A DNA stretch of 5,449 nt from Enterovirga sp. (GTDB taxonomy: Bacteria > Pseudomonadota > Alphaproteobacteria > Rhizobiales > Beijerinckiaceae), in NCBI GenBank assembly GCA_028290385.1, contig JAQGJZ010000107.1, forward strand, positions 1 through 5,449, read 5' to 3'. The position numbers and the translations under genes were made by a program. The notes under the pieces are model-generated. The model ran no database searches, was not told the DNA's origin, and was given only the letters and a program-made list of their open reading frames with translations. Shown here piece after piece: positions 5,201 to 5,449 of the stretch. Numbering within the stretch: position 1 is the first letter of the stretch; the number at the start of each line of letters is the position of its first letter.

Positions 5201-5220
5201 GCCGCGTCAGCGCGGCTTGA
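5197..5220. terminator. hairpin shared by two converging genes (possible bidirectional terminator)
   Basis: GCCGCG (5201-5206) and CGCGGC (5211-5216) pair around a 4-base loop. The stem extends by A-T (5200/5217), two wobble pairs and T-A (5197/5220) on the + strand. It covers the stop codons of both converging genes, only 6 bases apart. Neither side has a real T run, so termination would be inefficient or Rho-assisted. Confidence 0.35.
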
Positions 5221-5449
5221 ACTCCGGCGCCTGCTGGATTTCCGCCTTTGTGGCCCGAATCTCCGCCTGGCGGAGGGTTCCGCTCGGCGGAACCAGGATC
5301 GCGGTGGCGCGCTGGGTCGGCTCTGCGGCCGTGACGGGGCCGGTGGCGGGGTTCGTGGCGCCGGAGCTCTGATCCGCCGTCGATTTCAGCACCTCGGGGC
5401 TGACATTGGCGCCCGGCATGCGATCCGGTGTTTTGTGCGGCGTCGTCTC
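5207..5449 (-). CDS. C-terminal part of an unrecognised protein, cut by window edge
   Basis: The last 80 codons of a leftward gene whose frame is still open at the right edge, so the start is outside the window. High GC at third codon positions and abutment to the neighbouring gene support real coding. The visible part is rich in Pro, Ala, Thr and Gln (for example SGATNPATGPVTAAEPTQ), with no membrane segment, and looks like a disordered tail. The ending KAEIQQAPEFKPR faintly recalls the tail of PRC-barrel proteins (basic residue, Leu/Ile, APEF), but the preceding sequence does not support that fold. An internal ATG at 5417-5419 is unlikely to be the start, because coding-like codons continue upstream. 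No function is assigned. Confidence 0.62.
   Translation of the reverse strand, partial: ETTPHKTPDRMPGANVSPEVLKSTADQSSGATNPATGPVTAAEPTQRATAILVPPSGTLRQAEIRATKAEIQQAPEFKPR

Overview
The window looks like ordinary core chromosome of a high-GC alphaproteobacterium, probably of the Hyphomicrobiales (Rhizobiales) and possibly Methylobacteriaceae. Pointers are the strong GC bias at third codon positions, a type 2 (short) ArgC, the long-N-terminus form of ribosomal protein S9, CTTGAC-type promoters, and the rplM-rpsI-argC order next to a PaaI-type thioesterase. The taxonomic guess rests on remembered family resemblance only; no database was searched.

Layout. The left edge holds the 3' part of a tRNA-Asn(GUU) gene. 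About 440 bases without a convincing gene follow; near their end is a perfect GTTC-N7-GTTC motif, the form of the alphaproteobacterial LexA (SOS) box. Next, on the + strand, is a small secreted protein (509-913): signal peptide, Tyr/Arg/Gly-rich linker, and one cyanovirin-N homology (CVNH) module. It ends in a perfect 10-bp UUCG-capped terminator. Four genes then run leftward on the - strand. In transcription order they are a hotdog-fold PaaI-type thioesterase (3309-3737), rplM (L13) and rpsI (S9) as a tight pair, a terminator, and argC (arginine biosynthesis) with its own promoter and a structured leader. A 94-bp divergent promoter region separates the thioesterase from a + strand pair: an ECHDC3-like crotonase-fold protein starting at TTG, and a YccU-type CoA-binding protein one base downstream. 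The right edge holds the 3' end of an unrecognised gene on the - strand, converging on the CoA-binding gene.

How the genes relate. rplM and rpsI make two ribosomal proteins that are commonly co-expressed. argC encodes the third step of arginine synthesis. The thioesterase, crotonase-like protein and CoA-binding protein form a divergent cluster around acyl-CoA chemistry. The crotonase-like protein lacks both usual hydratase glutamates, so its reaction is open.

No mobile element, CRISPR array, toxin-antitoxin or defence system was seen. The most rewarding leads are the possible SOS box before the CVNH gene, the terminator-shaped hairpin in the rplM leader, the hairpins before argC, and the ECHDC3-like/CoA-binding pair.
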